Shown here: one piece after another, positions 8,214-15,992 of the stretch
Layout: the number at the start of each line of letters is the position of its first letter
Numbering within the stretch: position 1 is the first letter of the stretch
Assembly (NCBI RefSeq): GCF_035695185.1
Contig: NZ_DASSES010000219.1
Location: forward strand, 1-64,000
DNA length: 64,000 nt
Source of the DNA: Frateuria_A sp035695185
GTDB lineage: Bacteria > Pseudomonadota > Gammaproteobacteria > Xanthomonadales > Rhodanobacteraceae
Direction of reading: 5' to 3'
The notes under the pieces: model-generated
The model's input: the letters and a program-made list of their open reading frames with translations, nothing else
Databases searched by the model: none
Told to the model about the DNA's origin: nothing
Program-made: the position numbers and the translations under genes

Positions 8214-9524
8214 TCAGTTCGATTTCAGCTGCCAGGCGGGCTGCACGTGTGCCGCGCGCCAGGCTGGATAGAACGCCGCGAGTACGGTGGCTGCGATGGC
8301 AACGACGAGCGTAAGGCCGACCAGCGAGACATCGAGCTGCGCCAGCTTGGCGATCTCCGGCCGGAACAGGATGCCGACCCCGGCCACCCCCATCGCGGTC
8401 AGGAGCAGACCCAGCACGCCACCGGCAAAGCCGACCGTCCCGGCCTCGACCAGGTATTGCGAGTAGATCTCCCCTCGCGTGGCACCCAAGGCGCGGCGCA
8501 CGCCGATCTCGCCGGCACGGCGCATGAACTTGGCCAGCAGCAAGCCGATGGTGTTGATCAGGCAGATCAGGAAAAACCCCAGCGCCACCACCAGCGAGAT
8601 GCGGCTCTCCGGCGGCACCACCTGCTCCTGCTCGAGCCACTGCATCACGTCGTGCAGGCGCACGTTGGGCGCCCAGTCGAAGCGGCCCGCGCGTTGCTGC
8701 TCGGCGGCATAGTTGGTGAGGAAGCGGCGGTATGCGGCGGCCTCGGCCGGGCTGTCCAGCTCTACCCACGGAGTGATCCAGACGCAGTTGCTCTGCAGAT
8801 AGCCCTGCCAGGTCGTGTAGCTGAGTGATCCCCGGCAGCTGTTGCGCCCGCCGGTGCGCCATTGCAGATCCAGCGCCCGGTTGAAGACCATGTAGAGATC
8901 CGGCTCGTCGGCAAAGCCGCTGGTGCTGAACAGGTCGTAGAAGCGCGGGCGGGGGTTCCAGTGGGCGGCGATACCCGCCACGCGGAAGTCATGACCACCG
9001 AGGTCGATGGTGCGCCCTACGCTGTTCGCGCCACCGAACAGCTGCTGGTTGAGCCGGTCGCTGATGACCACCTCGCTGGCCCGCGCGGTGTCGTCCTGCG
9101 CATGCCAGCCGCTTCCGTAGCGGAAGGGCACGTCGAACATGGTGAAGAAATCGCCGGTGACGGCATAGCCGCTGACGTTCAGGGGAAGGTCGCGGCGGTT
9201 ACCCGGCAGTACCGACAGTTGCACCGGGTAGAGGAAGGTCTGGCGCCTGGCCACGTGCGCGCGCATGAGGGCCATCGCGTCGGTGTAGGCCAGCGCTTCC
9301 GCCGGCTCGCCCTTGAGGTTCTGCTGCGGCCCCCAGCCATCGATCTGCGGCGTGAACAACTGCGCGGACTTTTCCGGGATCGGGTTGCCGGACACCGCGC
9401 GGAACACGGCGTAGGTGACCATGGACGCCGCCACGCCGAACCCGATCGCGATGACCATCAGTCCGGTCAGCGCGGGATTGCGGCGCAGGCTGCGCATGCC
9501 GAGTTGGAAGTAGTAGCCGAACAT
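8214..9524 (-). CDS. MacB-type ABC permease, A-type paralogue 2
   Basis: 436 residues from the ATG at 9524 (a GTG one codon earlier is also possible; CCGGAGCG lies upstream). Opens MFGYYFQLGMRSLRRNPALTGL and ends PAWQLKSN. It shares with A1 the features FGVAASM and SGNPIPEKSAQ/SNNPIPEKSDQ, which differ from A3-A5. Periplasmic cysteine pair C-x16-C (SCRGS...NCVW). Coupling motif GVRRALGATRGEIYSQY. Followed 10 bases later by B2 and preceded by a 170-base spacer with two inverted GC-rich repeats. Predicted permease of the same exporter array. Confidence 0.88.
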   Translation of the reverse strand: MFGYYFQLGMRSLRRNPALTGLMVIAIGFGVAASMVTYAVFRAVSGNPIPEKSAQLFTPQIDGWGPQQNLKGEPAEALAYTDAMALMRAHVARRQTFLYPVQLSVLPGNRRDLPLNVSGYAVTGDFFTMFDVPFRYGSGWHAQDDTARASEVVISDRLNQQLFGGANSVGRTIDLGGHDFRVAGIAAHWNPRPRFYDLFSTSGFADEPDLYMVFNRALDLQWRTGGRNSCRGSLSYTTWQGYLQSNCVWITPWVELDSPAEAAAYRRFLTNYAAEQQRAGRFDWAPNVRLHDVMQWLEQEQVVPPESRISLVVALGFFLICLINTIGLLLAKFMRRAGEIGVRRALGATRGEIYSQYLVEAGTVGFAGGVLGLLLTAMGVAGVGILFRPEIAKLAQLDVSLVGLTLVVAIAATVLAAFYPAWRAAHVQPAWQLKSN

Positions 9525-9540
9525 CACCGCTCCGGATCTG

Positions 9541-9684
9541 CTCCCCCGCCCCTCCGGGGAGAGGGTTGGGGTGAGGGGCTGGGCGGAGCGTGGGCGCCAC
9601 GCCTACCCAGACCAACTTGTTCTTCGATGGAGTGCGGGGCGAGCCCGCCCCTCACCCCGGCCCTCTTCCCAAAGGGGGAGCGGG
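9541..9684. repeat. Inverted pair of GC-rich repeats between permease pairs 1 and 2
   Basis: Unit 9541-9580 (CTCCCCCGCCCCTCCGGGG then AGAGGGTTGGGGTGAGGGGC) and unit 9648-9684 (GCCCCTCACCCCGGCCCTC) run in opposite directions with about 67 bases between. GGGGTGAGGGGC and GCCCCTCACCCC are exact complements, so the spacer can fold into one long stem between the B1 and A2 genes. Confidence 0.7.
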
Positions 9685-9694
9685 CGCCAAAGCG

Positions 9695-10927
9695 TCAAAC
9701 CGAGCGCGTGGCCTCCACCGGCGGCACGCGCGAGGCCTTCATCGCCGGCGCCAGCACCGCGCCCTGCCCCAGCAGCAACAGCGCGATCACGCCGGCGGCC
9801 ACGTACAGCAGCGACAGCCGCTCCATCTCGAAATGGCTGACCAGCCACAGGTTCATGCCGATCGCCAGCGCGGCGCCGACAATCACGCCGCCGGCGCCGA
9901 TCAGCAGGTTCTCGGTGAGGAAGTAGCTGAGGATGTCGTGACGGGTGGCGCCAAGCGCGCGGCGCACGCCGATCTGCTTGCGCCGCTGGCCGACCCAGAA
10001 GCTGGTCAGGCCGACGATGCCCGCGGCGGTGATCGCCAGCAGCACGGCGCAGACGATGCCCATCAGGATCGCCATGCCGCGGTCGCTCTTGTAGGCCTGG
10101 TCACGCACCTCGGCGAAGGTGCGCACGCCACGCTCCTCGGGGATCACGCGCATGTGGTTGGTCTTGAACAGCAGCGCCGGCACGGTCTTGGTCAGGCGGG
10201 GCAGCTCGCCCGGGCGGGCGCGCACCAGGTAGCTGCCGAAGTTGCCGGTCAGCAGGCGCGGGATGAGCGTGGAGTTCTCGGCGAAGTTGCCCGCCCAGGT
10301 GCCGGTCCAGGGCACCTGCAGGCGCTCGACGATGCCGATGATCGTGCTCGGCTTGGTTTCTCCGGCCTGGTAGACCGGCTTGCCCAGCGCATCGCCGTGC
10401 GGGTAGAGCTTGTCCGCCAGGGCCTTGCTGACGATTACCACCGGAGTGGTGTCGAAGTCCTTCGGGTCTACCCAGGCGATCTCGTCGGGACGGAAGTTGC
10501 GGCCGGCCACCAGCTTCAGGCCCATCGTGGCCAGCGCGTGGTCATCGCTGAAGTACAGCGTGGTGTGCGATTGCTCCTTGCGCGCCTCCGGGTTGGTCGA
10601 GAGGCCGGTGGACCAGCCACCGCCGCGCAGCGGATAGGAGTTGATGGCGGTGGCATCGAGCACGCCGGGCATCCGGCGCAGCGCCTCCAGGTCGGTCTGC
10701 GTGAGCGACGGGGTGGCCTTGTCGTCGGCACCCACCCAGTGGTTGCCGACGGTGAGCAGGTCGCTCTCCACCAGGCCGGTCGGGCGCGAAAGGTGTTCGG
10801 TGCGCTGGCGGATGATGAACAGCGCGTTGCACACGATCGCGAGCGTGAGCGCGATCTGCAACGCGATCAGCACGGTGCCGGCCTTGTGCCTCTTGAGGGC
10901 GGCGAGAATGGGCTTGATCTGCAACAT
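9695..10927 (-). CDS. MacB-type ABC permease, B-type paralogue 1
   Basis: 410 residues, MLQIKPILAALKRHKAGTVL to VEATRSV. Strong ribosome site TGAGGAGGCGACCAC before the ATG, 12 bases after the A1 stop. One N-terminal helix, MacB_PCD domain, three C-terminal helices, coupling motif GVRRALGATRHDILSYF. Forms with A1 the pair nearest the adaptor and ATPase genes, and with B2 a distinct B subgroup. Its 3' side carries the longest spacer in the array (9525-9694), filled with repeats. Role inferred from family only. Confidence 0.88.
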   Translation of the reverse strand: MLQIKPILAALKRHKAGTVLIALQIALTLAIVCNALFIIRQRTEHLSRPTGLVESDLLTVGNHWVGADDKATPSLTQTDLEALRRMPGVLDATAINSYPLRGGGWSTGLSTNPEARKEQSHTTLYFSDDHALATMGLKLVAGRNFRPDEIAWVDPKDFDTTPVVIVSKALADKLYPHGDALGKPVYQAGETKPSTIIGIVERLQVPWTGTWAGNFAENSTLIPRLLTGNFGSYLVRARPGELPRLTKTVPALLFKTNHMRVIPEERGVRTFAEVRDQAYKSDRGMAILMGIVCAVLLAITAAGIVGLTSFWVGQRRKQIGVRRALGATRHDILSYFLTENLLIGAGGVIVGAALAIGMNLWLVSHFEMERLSLLYVAAGVIALLLLGQGAVLAPAMKASRVPPVEATRSV

Positions 10928-10939
10928 GTGGTCGCCTCC

Positions 10940-12247
10940 TCAGTTGGACTTCAGCTGCCAGGCCGGCTGGACCTGCGCGGCCCGCCAGGTGGGATAGAAT
11001 GCGGCCAGCACGGTGGCCAATACCGCGGCGATCAGGGTGAGGATCACCAGCTTGACGTCCAGCGTGGCCAGGCGCGCGATCTGTTCGTCGAAGACCCAAC
11101 CCACGCCGAGCACGCCCAGGCCGGTCAGCAGCAGGCCGAGCGCACCGCCGGCCAGCCCCACCGTGGCCGCCTCGATCAGGAACTGCACGTACACCTCGCT
11201 GCGCGAGGCGCCTAGCGCGCGGCGCACGCCGATCTCCGGTGCCCGGCGCATGAACTTCGCCAGCAGCAGGCCGACCGTGTTGACCAGGCAGATCAGCAGG
11301 AAGCCGAGCGAGACCAGCAGCGAGATCTTCGACTCCGGCGGCACCACCTTGTTGAAGTCCAGCCAGTCGGTCACGTTGCGCAGGCGCACGTTGGGAGCCC
11401 ACTTGAAGCGGCCGGCGCGCTGCTGCTCGGCGGCGTAGCCGGTGAGCCAGCGCTTGTAGCTGGCGGCATCGGCCGTGGTCGGCAGCTCGGCCCAGTACGC
11501 GACCCAGATGCATTCGGAGTGCAGCCAGTTGTCCCAGCCATTGCCCGGGTTGTCGTTGCAGTTGTTGTTGCCGGCCGAGGGCATCTGCAGGTCGACCGCG
11601 CGCGTGAACGGGATGAACAGCCCGATCGGGTCGCCGAAACCGCCGGTGTTGACCGGGTCGAAGAACAGTGGCTGCGGGTCCCACTCGTCGATCACGCCGG
11701 TGATGCGGTAGTCGTGGCCGTCCAGGTTGACCGTCCTGCCGACGCTGTTGGCGCCGTTGAACAGCTTGTCGTTGAGCTTCTTGCCGATCACCACGACCGC
11801 GGCGCGGGCGTCGTCCTGCGCCTGCGTCCAGGGGCCGCCGTACAGGAAGGGCACGTCGAACATCGCGAACGCATCGCCGTACCAGGCGTAGCTGTTCTCC
11901 TCGATGGGCAGGCGGCTGGCGTCGGCCGGGATCACCGAGGGTGCGATCGGATAGAGCGCGGTCTGGCGCCGGGCCTTGTGCGCGCGCATGAAGGCCATCG
12001 CGTCGGTGTAATTGAGCGCATTCGGCGGCTCGCCCTTTTCCAGGTCGTCCGGCTTCCAGTTGGCGATCTGCACCGCGTACAGCTGGTCGGATTTCTCCGG
12101 GATCGGGTTGTTGGAGGTGGCGCGGAACACCGAGTAGGTGATCATCGAGGCGGCCACGCCGAAGCCGATCGCCATGACCATCAGGGCGGTCAGCAGCGGG
12201 TTGCGGCGGAGACTGCGCAGGCCAAGCTGGAAGTAGTAGGCGAACAT
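10940..12247 (-). CDS. MacB-type ABC permease, A-type paralogue 1
   Basis: 435 residues from MFAYYFQLGLRSLRRNPLLT; an upstream in-frame extension of 17 codons has no family similarity. Ends PAWQLKSN. Helix at 20-42, MacB_PCD periplasmic domain, three C-terminal helices with coupling motif GVRRALGASRSEVYVQF. Cysteine pair C-x15-C (NCNDN...ECIW). First permease after the ATPase, separated from it by about 155 bases containing two palindromic repeats. Most similar by eye to A2. Confidence 0.88.
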   Translation of the reverse strand: MFAYYFQLGLRSLRRNPLLTALMVMAIGFGVAASMITYSVFRATSNNPIPEKSDQLYAVQIANWKPDDLEKGEPPNALNYTDAMAFMRAHKARRQTALYPIAPSVIPADASRLPIEENSYAWYGDAFAMFDVPFLYGGPWTQAQDDARAAVVVIGKKLNDKLFNGANSVGRTVNLDGHDYRITGVIDEWDPQPLFFDPVNTGGFGDPIGLFIPFTRAVDLQMPSAGNNNCNDNPGNGWDNWLHSECIWVAYWAELPTTADAASYKRWLTGYAAEQQRAGRFKWAPNVRLRNVTDWLDFNKVVPPESKISLLVSLGFLLICLVNTVGLLLAKFMRRAPEIGVRRALGASRSEVYVQFLIEAATVGLAGGALGLLLTGLGVLGVGWVFDEQIARLATLDVKLVILTLIAAVLATVLAAFYPTWRAAQVQPAWQLKSN

Positions 12248-12282
12248 GTCGGGGTTCCGATAGGTGAGGTTGCCGCACCCGG

Positions 12283-12394
12283 TCCTCTCCCCCGGCAAGC
12301 GCCGGGGGAGAGGGACTGGCGAGGGGCGCCTGCCGGCTTTCCACGGCTGGAGAGCAAGCCCCCTCCACCTCCTCCGGCCCGGCCGGGGGAGGCT
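12283..12394. repeat. Two GC-rich palindromic repeats between ATPase and first permease
   Basis: Unit 12283-12315 (CTCTCCCCCGGCAAGCGCC then GGGGGAGAGG, a near-perfect stem) and unit 12358-12394 (GCCCCCTCCACCTCCTCC then GGCCCGGCCGGGGGAGGC). They fill most of the spacer between the ATPase stop (12404) and the A1 start (12247), a place where a stem could lower downstream permease expression. Confidence 0.65.
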
Positions 12395-12403
12395 TCAGGC
12401 GGA

Positions 12404-13117
12404 TCAGGCGTCGGCGACGCGCGCGTTGTGCGCGTGGAAGCGCGGCTCCTCGGCCAGGTCGACCACCTGGCCGTCGATGATGTGCACGTTGCGCTGGGCG
12501 CGGGCGGCCAGTTCCGGGTCATGGGTGACCATGACGATGGTGGCGCCCTCGCGATGGATCTCCTCCAGCAGCTCCATCACGCCGCGGGCCATCTGCGTGT
12601 CCAGGTTGCCGGTCGGCTCGTCCGCCAGCAGCAGGCGCGGCGTGCCGGCCAGCGCACGGGCGATCGCCACGCGCTGCTGCTGGCCGCCGGAGAGTTCGGC
12701 CGGATAGTGCTTGGCGCGCGAGGCCAGGCCCACCCGCTCGAGCGCGTCCATGATGCGCTGCTTGCGCTCGGCCGCCTTCATGCCGCGGTAGCGCAGCGGC
12801 ACTTCGACGTTGTCGTACACGTTGAGGTCGGGGATCAGGTTGAACGCCTGGAAGATGAAGCCGATCTTCTCGTTGCGGATCTTCGAGCGGGCGTTGTCGT
12901 TGAGCTGGCTCACCTCGATGCCGTCGAGGTGGTAGTGGCCACCGGTGAAGGTCTCCAGCAGGCCGGCGATGGTCAGGAAGGTGGTCTTGCCCGAGCCGGA
13001 CGGACCGGTGACGGCGACGAACTCGCCTTCCTTCACGTCGATGTTGAAGTCGCGCAGGGCGTAGGTCTCCACCACTTCGGTGCGGTAGACCTTGGACAGG
13101 TGGGTCATCTTGAGCAT
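12404..13117 (-). CDS. ABC transporter ATP-binding protein, MacB/LolD type
   Basis: 237 residues from MLKMTHLSKVYRTEVVETYA; the start is set by an ATG with GAAGGACAC upstream, the longer frame being repeat-derived. Cytoplasmic ATPase with Walker A GPSGSGKTT (38-46), Q-loop Gln90, signature LSGGQQQR (142-149), Walker B LLLADEPTGNLD and switch His199 in VTHD. MacB family ATPases power mechanotransmission across the periplasm. Here the ATPase is a free protein, not fused to a permease, so it could serve several permease pairs. It is the only ATPase gene in the array. Sits between the adaptor gene and the ten permeases, same strand. Confidence 0.93.
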   Translation of the reverse strand: MLKMTHLSKVYRTEVVETYALRDFNIDVKEGEFVAVTGPSGSGKTTFLTIAGLLETFTGGHYHLDGIEVSQLNDNARSKIRNEKIGFIFQAFNLIPDLNVYDNVEVPLRYRGMKAAERKQRIMDALERVGLASRAKHYPAELSGGQQQRVAIARALAGTPRLLLADEPTGNLDTQMARGVMELLEEIHREGATIVMVTHDPELAARAQRNVHIIDGQVVDLAEEPRFHAHNARVADA

Positions 13118-13151
13118 GGATGGTGTCCTTCGGTGATGGTGGTGGTACCCG

Positions 13152-13250
13152 GCCCCTCCCCCTGCCTGCAGGGGGAGGTTGGGAGGGGGTGCCGGTCGGA
13201 GCGGAAGAGCACCCTCCCCGGCTCTCCCCTGCAGGCAGGGGAGGAGAAAA
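13152..13250. repeat. Two GC-rich palindromic repeats between adaptor and ATPase
   Basis: Unit 13152-13190 (GCCCCTCCCCCTGCCTGC then AGGGGGAGGTTGGGAGGGGG) and unit 13211-13250 (ACCCTCCCCGGCTCTCCC then CTGCAGGCAGGGGAGGAG). Opposite orientations, each with a CTGCAG-centred palindrome. The second unit ends four bases before the adaptor stop codon. Confidence 0.65.
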
Positions 13251-13253
13251 TCG

Positions 13254-14525
13254 TCAGTCGCTGATGGCGACCTTGGCCGCATCCTTGAAGTTGTCGGTGC
13301 CGGAGATCACGATGCGGTCGCCTTCCTTCAGGCCGTCCAGGATCTCGACCTTGTCGATGCTGCTGGCGCCCACGCGGATCGGCCTCTTCTCGGCGATGCC
13401 CTCGTGCACGACGTAGGCGTAGTTGCCGCCGGACTCGTCGACGAAGGAGCCGCGCTGCACGGTCAGCACGTTGTCGCGCTTGTCGAGCAGGATGCGCACG
13501 GACAGGCGCTGGTTCTGGCGCAGCTGCTTGGGCGTGTCGCCCTCGAAGCGCAGGCGGGCGGCCACCTCGCCATTGACCACCTCGGGCGAGATCGCGCTGA
13601 CCAGGCCCTTCCAGGTGTGGCCGTTGCCGGTGATCTCGCCGGACATGCCGATGCCCAGGTCACGCGCGAAGCTTTCCGGCACCTGCATCTCCACTTCCAG
13701 CGCGGAAAGGTCGATCACGCTGACCAGCTTGGCGTCCTTGGCGACGGTGGCGCGCTCGGCGATGAACAGCTGGCCGACCTGGCCGTCCACCGGCGACTTC
13801 ACGTTGAGGTCGTCGACCTGGCGCTGGAGGTCCTTGACCAGCAGCTCCTGGCGCTCGTGGGCGAGCTTCTTGGACTTGATGTCGAAGTTGAGGCTGTCGT
13901 TGTCCATCCCCAGGTCCGCCTTGGCGTGCTGGGTGGTCAGCCTGGCCTTCTGCAAGGTGTCCTTGGCGCGGTCGACATCCATGCCGGAGACGGCGCCGAG
14001 CTTGAACGCCTTCTCGTTGCGGGCCAGGTCGCGCTCGGCCGCCTGCTGGTCGATCAGTGCGTTGTCGTAGGCCTTCTGCAGCGCCGAGCGCTGCTTGCGC
14101 GCCTCGATCTGCGCGCGCTGGTATTCCACTTCCATCGCGTCGGCGTTGGACTCTTCCTGCAGCAGCTTGTTGGTGAGCTCCGGGCTGTCGACCACCGCCA
14201 GCACCTGACCCTTCTTCACGGTATCGCCCGCGTGCACCTTGAGCGTGACTGCCCCGCCGGAGGTGGCGTAAAGGGTGGGGCTGACCGCCGCCACCACCTT
14301 GCCCTCGGCGGCGATGTCGCGCACGAACAGACCGCGCTCGACGGTGGCGAAAGAAAGGCGCGAGGCGCTCACCGAGGCATCGGCGGAAAACAGCCGCATC
14401 GCGGTGGGCAGCGCCAGCGCCAGCGCGGCAAGCACGGCCACGCCGATGCCCACGAAGAGCAACTGGCGCTTGCGGTTGGGTTTGACCTCGACCAGGCGGT
14501 CTTGGGCGGAAGTGTCGCGAATCAT
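13254..14525 (-). CDS. Periplasmic adaptor (membrane fusion protein, MacA/HlyD family)
   Basis: 423 residues starting MIRDTSAQDRLVEVKPNRKR. The ATG has CAGGACAG upstream and lies about 25 bases after the expected start site of the sigma-54 promoter; an upstream TTG at 14564 lies inside that promoter. One inner-membrane helix at about 21-42, a lipoyl/barrel-sandwich half (GGAVTLKVHAGDTVKKGQ, about 90-107), a long alpha-helical hairpin (about 115-240), the second lipoyl half (SPVDGQVGQLF) and beta-barrel regions. Adaptors of this type join the inner-membrane ABC transporter to an outer-membrane channel; no channel gene is in the window. First gene of the array transcript. Confidence 0.92.
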   Translation of the reverse strand: MIRDTSAQDRLVEVKPNRKRQLLFVGIGVAVLAALALALPTAMRLFSADASVSASRLSFATVERGLFVRDIAAEGKVVAAVSPTLYATSGGAVTLKVHAGDTVKKGQVLAVVDSPELTNKLLQEESNADAMEVEYQRAQIEARKQRSALQKAYDNALIDQQAAERDLARNEKAFKLGAVSGMDVDRAKDTLQKARLTTQHAKADLGMDNDSLNFDIKSKKLAHERQELLVKDLQRQVDDLNVKSPVDGQVGQLFIAERATVAKDAKLVSVIDLSALEVEMQVPESFARDLGIGMSGEITGNGHTWKGLVSAISPEVVNGEVAARLRFEGDTPKQLRQNQRLSVRILLDKRDNVLTVQRGSFVDESGGNYAYVVHEGIAEKRPIRVGASSIDKVEILDGLKEGDRIVISGTDNFKDAAKVAISD

Positions 14526-14559
14526 CGGGCTGTCCTGACCTAGTGACTGTGGCTGGTTG

Positions 14560-14575
14560 AGCAATCACCGTGCCA
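14560..14575 (-). promoter_or_regulatory. Sigma-54 (RpoN) -24/-12 promoter of the exporter array
   Basis: On the minus strand the sequence reads TGGCACGGTGATTGCT, a full match to the RpoN consensus TGGCAC-N5-TTGCW. The GG and GC dinucleotides are spaced correctly. Transcription would start near 14550, about 25 bases before the adaptor ATG, which has a good ribosome site. RpoN promoters need an AAA+ enhancer-binding protein, and half-site clusters lie 60-115 bases upstream. No such regulator gene is in the window. Confidence 0.82.
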
Positions 14576-14635
14576 AGTCCGGCCAGAGCCGCGCAGGCCC
14601 CGTTCTTGCGGGGTTTTGCCGGAGCCGGCGGCGAC

Positions 14636-14688
14636 GTGTCCGCTGTCCGCGGACACCGGCTCGGACAGACGGACAAGCGGCCGGACAC
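14636..14688 (-). promoter_or_regulatory. Candidate enhancer (UAS) cluster for an RpoN activator
   Basis: A 53-base stretch holds six copies of the half-site TGTCC/GGACA. TGTCC begins at 14637 and 14644; GGACA begins at 14651, 14663, 14671 and 14683. It contains GTGTCCG-N7-CGGACAC (14636-14656) and the 12-base palindrome TGTCCGCGGACA (14644-14655). The cluster sits about 60-115 bases upstream of the -24 element, the usual distance for an enhancer-binding protein. Binding by such a protein is inferred. Confidence 0.62.
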
Positions 14689-14701
14689 TGCCGCGCTGCC
14701 C

Positions 14702-14858
14702 TGCTCCCTCTCCCCGCCGGGGAGAGGGTTGGGGTGAGGGTTCAAGGCTTGCGAAAAAGGCCGGAAGGCGCAGGAAGCTCGGTAGGGCCTGGCCTTGATC
14801 GGTAGCTCGTGGCGAGCTCCGGCCCCTCACCCCAGCCCCTTCGCCAAAGGGGAGAGGC
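14702..14858. repeat. Inverted pair of GC-rich repeats upstream of the sigma-54 promoter region
   Basis: Unit 14702-14740 (TGCTCCCTCTCCCCGCC then GGGGAGAGGGTTGGGGTGAGGG) and unit 14822-14858 (GCCCCTCACCCCAGCCCC then TTCGCCAAAGGGGAGAGG). They lie between the reductase stop and the half-site cluster. Confidence 0.7.
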
Positions 14859-14929
14859 TGCCTGTCTGTATGCGGTGAACACCCGGCCAGGGCTGAAGGC
14901 TTGCGCGAAAACCGGGTTGAGCGTGGCCG

Positions 14930-15898
14930 CTAACCCACCGCCTGTTCGATCCGCTGTTTCATCGCCGCGTCGATGCGGGGCACCAGCTCCAGCGCCGCCA
15001 GGTTCTGTTCCAGCTGCTCGCGACGGCTCGCTCCCAGCAACACGGTGGATACATGCGGATTGGCGAGGCACCAGGCGAGCGCCAGCTGGGCCTGGCTCAC
15101 GCCGAGTTCCTGCGCGATCGGTGCCAGGTGGCGCACTCGTTCGACGCGCTCGCGGCCCGCGCCCAGGACCGCCTCGCGCAGCCACTCGTAGCCCGGCTGC
15201 GCCAGCCGCGAGTCCTCCGGGATGCCCTCGCTGTAGCGCCCGGCCAGCAGGCCCGAGGCGAGTGGCGACCAGATCGTGGTGCCCATGCCGAAGCGCTCGT
15301 ACAGCGGCGCGTACTCGCGCTCGACCCGCTCGCGGTGCAACAGGTTGTACTGCGGCTGCTCGGCCACCGGCGCGTAGCAGTGGTTCTCGCGGGCGACGCG
15401 GTGGGCCTCTTCGATTGCCTCGGCCGGCCATTCGCTGGTGCCCCAGTAAAGCACCTTGCCCTGGCGCACGAGGGTATCCATGGCGGCCACGGTCTCCTCG
15501 ATCGGCGTGTCGGGGTCGGGCCGGTGGCAGAAATACAGGTCGAGATGGTCGACCCGCAGCCGTTCCAGCGCCTGGTGGCAGGCCTCGATCACGTGCTTGC
15601 GCGAGAGCCCGCGCTGGGTGGGCTTCGGGTTCGCCACCGCACCGAAGAACACCTTGCTGGACACGCAATAGCTGTCGCGCGGGAAGCGCAGGTCGGCAAG
15701 TACGTCGCCCATCAGCCGCTCGGCTTCGCCCTGGTTGTAGGTCTCGGCGTTGTCGAAGAAGTTGACGCCCCGGTCCCACGCCAGCGCCAGCAACTCGCGC
15801 GCCTGCGAGCGTCCCACCTGCCGGCCGAAGGTCACCCACGCGCCAAAGGAGAGTGCGGACAGTTGCAGGCCGGTGCGGCCGAGGCGGCGGTAGAGCAT
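14930..15898 (-). CDS. Aldo/keto reductase, potassium-channel-beta-like group
   Basis: 322 residues starting MLYRRLGRTGLQLSALSFG. Upstream in-frame codons (to 15949) are not family-like. Aldo/keto reductases are cytosolic NADPH-dependent TIM barrels. Visible active-site landmarks: Asp and Tyr in FFDNAETYNQ, Lys in VSSKVFFG, His in YFCHRPDPDTP. SFGAWVTFG near the N-terminus and the overall order resemble the Kv-beta-like subgroup. SLLxG-type C-terminal cofactor residues appear as TVLLGASRREQLEQN. Natural substrate cannot be deduced. Monocistronic by position: spacers of 94 and 404 bases flank it. Confidence 0.87.
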   Translation of the reverse strand: MLYRRLGRTGLQLSALSFGAWVTFGRQVGRSQARELLALAWDRGVNFFDNAETYNQGEAERLMGDVLADLRFPRDSYCVSSKVFFGAVANPKPTQRGLSRKHVIEACHQALERLRVDHLDLYFCHRPDPDTPIEETVAAMDTLVRQGKVLYWGTSEWPAEAIEEAHRVARENHCYAPVAEQPQYNLLHRERVEREYAPLYERFGMGTTIWSPLASGLLAGRYSEGIPEDSRLAQPGYEWLREAVLGAGRERVERVRHLAPIAQELGVSQAQLALAWCLANPHVSTVLLGASRREQLEQNLAALELVPRIDAAMKQRIEQAVG

Positions 15899-15992
15899 GG
15901 TGGTCTCCGGCAGACGGGAAGCTGTCCAGTAGACATCAAAACGGATCAAACGGGGATGAGCATCGCGGGTGGCGGTGCGCGTAACGGAAAGC

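Larger units (their letters stand above)
14526..14929. other. 404-base intergenic region between adaptor and aldo/keto reductase genes
   Basis: Holds no gene. From right to left it contains two inverted GC-rich palindromic repeats (14822-14858 and 14702-14740), the TGTCC/GGACA cluster and the sigma-54 promoter. The words AAGGCTTGCG near 14745 and 14897 form a direct repeat flanking the palindromes. The inverted repeat pair could fold into one large stem that insulates the array from the reductase gene upstream. Confidence 0.6.

Noticed and set aside
14562..14564. TTG start for the adaptor at 14564
   Set aside because: It lies inside the sigma-54 promoter -12 element. The ATG at 14525 has a proper ribosome site.
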